DNA from: Phenylobacterium conjunctum
GTDB taxonomy: Bacteria; Pseudomonadota; Alphaproteobacteria; Caulobacterales; Caulobacteraceae
Assembly (NCBI RefSeq): GCF_042679085.1
Contig: NZ_JBHTLQ010000017.1
Location: forward strand, 1-64,000
Direction: 5' to 3'
Length of the DNA stretch: 64,000 bases
Shown here: piece after piece, positions 62,423 through 64,000 of the stretch
How positions within the stretch are numbered: the first letter of the stretch is position 1
Layout of the letters: each line of letters starts with the position of its first letter
The notes under the pieces: generated by a model
What the model was told of the DNA's origin: nothing
The model's database searches: none
The model's input: only the letters and a program-made list of their open reading frames with translations
Program-made: the position numbers and the translations under genes

Positions 62423-63322
62423 TCAGCGGTCCTTCGGGTCGATCGCGTCCCGAAGGCCGTCGCCGATGAAGTTGAAGCACATCAGGGTCACCACCATGGT
62501 GACCGACGGGAAGACCAGCAGCCACCAGGCCAGCTCCATGTCCTGGGCGCCCCCGGCGATCAGGGTGCCCAGCGACGCCATGGGCGGCTGCACCCCCAGG
62601 CCCAGGAAGCTGAGGAAGCTCTCGGCCAGGATCACGGCCGGGATCGTCAGGGTCACATAGACCACCACGGGGCCTAGCAGGTTGGGCACGATGTGGCGGG
62701 CGATGATCGCCCCTTGGGTCAGGCCGGCGGCGCGGGCCGCCTCCACGAACTCCTTGTTCTTCAGGGTCAGGGTCTGGCCCCGCACGATGCGGCTCATGGT
62801 CAGCCACTCGACGGCGCCGATGGCCACGAAGATCAGGAAGATGTTCGACCCGAAGGTCACGGTCAGCAGGATCACGAAGAAGATGAAGGGCAGCGAGTAG
62901 AGCACGTCGACCACGCGCATCATCACCTCGTCCACCGCCCCGCCCACGAAGCCGGCCACCGCGCCCCAGGCCACGCCGATCAGCAGCGACACCGAGGTCG
63001 CCACGAATCCGATGGCCAGCGACACCCGCAAGCCCATCAACAGCCGGGCCAGCAGGTCGCGGCCCAGGGCGTCGGCGCCCAGCAGGTGTCCGGCGGTCAA
63101 GGGCGGCGCCCAGACATCGGCCTTGTTCACCGCGTCATAGCGGAACGGCGTCAGATAGGGCCCGACGGCGGCCAGGACGAACAGAAGGCCCAGCAGGACC
63201 ATGCCGGCCACGGCGGCGCGGTTGCGGGTCAGGCGCCGCAGGGCGTCGTCCCACAGGCTACGGCCGCGAACGGCGGCCTCCAGGGTCTGGGCGTTGCGAT
63301 GGGCGTCGGGGGTGGCGATCAT
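62423..63322 (-). CDS. Oligopeptide/dipeptide ABC transporter permease (OppC/DppC type)
   Basis: The 299-residue inner-membrane permease has the OppC N-terminal extension and about six membrane segments. The EAA loop contacting the ATPase is EAARAAGLTQGAIIARHIVPNLLGPVVV. It overlaps the upstream OppB-type gene by four bases. The set probably imports peptides, or occasionally nickel or opines. Binding protein and ATPase genes lie outside the window. Confidence 0.92.
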   Translation of the reverse strand: MIATPDAHRNAQTLEAAVRGRSLWDDALRRLTRNRAAVAGMVLLGLLFVLAAVGPYLTPFRYDAVNKADVWAPPLTAGHLLGADALGRDLLARLLMGLRVSLAIGFVATSVSLLIGVAWGAVAGFVGGAVDEVMMRVVDVLYSLPFIFFVILLTVTFGSNIFLIFVAIGAVEWLTMSRIVRGQTLTLKNKEFVEAARAAGLTQGAIIARHIVPNLLGPVVVYVTLTIPAVILAESFLSFLGLGVQPPMASLGTLIAGGAQDMELAWWLLVFPSVTMVVTLMCFNFIGDGLRDAIDPKDR

Positions 63323-64000
63323 GACAGGCGCACCCGCGGGTCCAGCAGGGCGTAGAGCAGGTCGGCCACGAGGTTCAGAAGCAGGATCAGGGCGGCGTAG
63401 AAGATCACCATGCCCATCACCACCGTGTAGTCCCGCTGCAGGGCGCTGATGACGAAGAACTTGCCCAGGCCCGGCAGGTTGAAGATCTGCTCCACCACCA
63501 GCGAGCCGGTGATCAGGGCCGCGCAGGCCGGCCCCAGATAGCTGACCAGGGGCAGGATGGCGGCGCGCAGGGCGTGGCGGAAGACGATGCGATGGGTCGG
63601 CAGGCCCTTGGCGCGAGCGGTGCGCACATAGTTGGAATGCAGCACCTCGATCATGCCGGCCCGGGTCAGACGCGAGATGATGGCCACCTGCGGCAGGGCC
63701 AGGACCGCCACCGGCAGGATCAGATTCTGCAGCGCCCCGCCGTTCCAGCCGCCATTGGGCAACAGCTCCAGCGTCGAGCCGAACAGCAGCACCAAAAGCG
63801 GCGCGGTCACAAAGGTGGGCACGCAGACCCCCAGGATCGCCACCCCCATTACGCCCACGTCCAGCCAGCCGTTCTGGCGCAGGGCGGCCAACACGCCGAG
63901 GGTGACGCCGATGCTCCCGCCCAGAACCAGGGCCGACAGGCCGATGGTCAGACTGGGCCGGTAGTTGTCCTTCAGGATCTGGACGACGGTCTTGTCCTTG
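63319..64000 (-). CDS. Oligopeptide ABC transporter permease (OppB/DppB type), N terminus outside window
   Basis: The frame is open to the window end. About 227 residues are present, including the EAA loop VRTARAKGLPTHRIVFRHALRAAILPLVSYLG and the C-terminal GLGKFFVISALQRDYTVVMGMVIF and DLLYALLDPRVRL that mark OppB. It is coupled to the OppC-type gene. The N-terminal part lies beyond 64000. Confidence 0.92.
   Translation of the reverse strand, partial: KDKTVVQILKDNYRPSLTIGLSALVLGGSIGVTLGVLAALRQNGWLDVGVMGVAILGVCVPTFVTAPLLVLLFGSTLELLPNGGWNGGALQNLILPVAVLALPQVAIISRLTRAGMIEVLHSNYVRTARAKGLPTHRIVFRHALRAAILPLVSYLGPACAALITGSLVVEQIFNLPGLGKFFVISALQRDYTVVMGMVIFYAALILLLNLVADLLYALLDPRVRLS

Overview
The window is GC-rich throughout and reads as the chromosome of an alphaproteobacterium. 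The large TonB-dependent receptors, prolyl oligopeptidase, SppA, TPR-fused dioxygenases and very high-GC codon use suggest Caulobacterales (Caulobacter/Phenylobacterium-like). That placement is inference, not a database result.

Core chromosome, left (1-13045). This holds the C-terminal receiver domain of a hybrid sensor kinase, two uncharacterised proteins, a flavin-binding PNPOx-like protein, proS (archaeal/eukaryal-like type), a MaoC-like hydratase, a two-gene operon of a trypsin-like protease and a secreted small protein, a prolyl oligopeptidase, a GNAT acetyltransferase, and two adjacent genes that each join TPR repeats to an iron/2-oxoglutarate hydroxylase domain.

Genomic island (13046-52781, about 39.7 kb). 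An identical 44-bp sequence lies at 13046-13089 and 52738-52781. The right copy is the 3' part of an intact tRNA-Gln(TTG), and a tyrosine integrase plus an excisionase-like gene sit directly beside it, so these are attL and attR of an integrated element. The island has four blocks. (a) A DUF262 protein plus a HEPN-domain protein (13483-15239). (b) A large defence locus (16016-28964): a cytosine methyltransferase, then divergently a coupled four-gene operon of GHKL/MutL-like ATPase, Z1 helicase-like ATPase, PD-(D/E)XK (DUF4420-like) protein and AIPR protein, which is the Mza anti-phage gene set. A roughly 1000-residue protein converges on this operon and combines three repeats resembling the RNA polymerase alpha C-terminal domain with a sigma-70 region 4. 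A vsr endonuclease is divergent from it. (c) A catabolic cluster (29163-40478): cupin, FAH-family hydrolase, CMD-family protein, acyl-CoA ligase and acyl-CoA dehydrogenase on one strand; TetR regulator, TonB receptor, MFS transporter and thiolase on the other. A shared palindrome-like operator motif lies in both promoter regions. (d) A plasmid/ICE-like module (40800-52727): a 30-bp perfect hairpin, a 9-bp microsatellite, two DUF2958 proteins, a PGN_0703-like nuclease, a RadC-like protein, a Xre regulator, a superinfection-immunity/SHOCT membrane protein, several uncharacterised proteins, an HUH-type replication/relaxase candidate, excisionase and integrase.

Core chromosome, right (52738-64000). 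This holds tRNA-Gln and tRNA-Pro(CGG), a TetR repressor divergent from a membrane protein with two identical palindromic operators between them, an OmpA-like lipoprotein, sppA, a retropepsin-like lipoprotein, a large TonB receptor with a clear terminator, a small secreted protein, and two oligopeptide-type ABC permeases (the second cut by the window end).

The most unusual item is the alpha-CTD/sigma-region-4 chimera embedded in the Mza/Dcm/Vsr locus. It looks like a regulator or RNA-polymerase-directed effector tied to this defence system.
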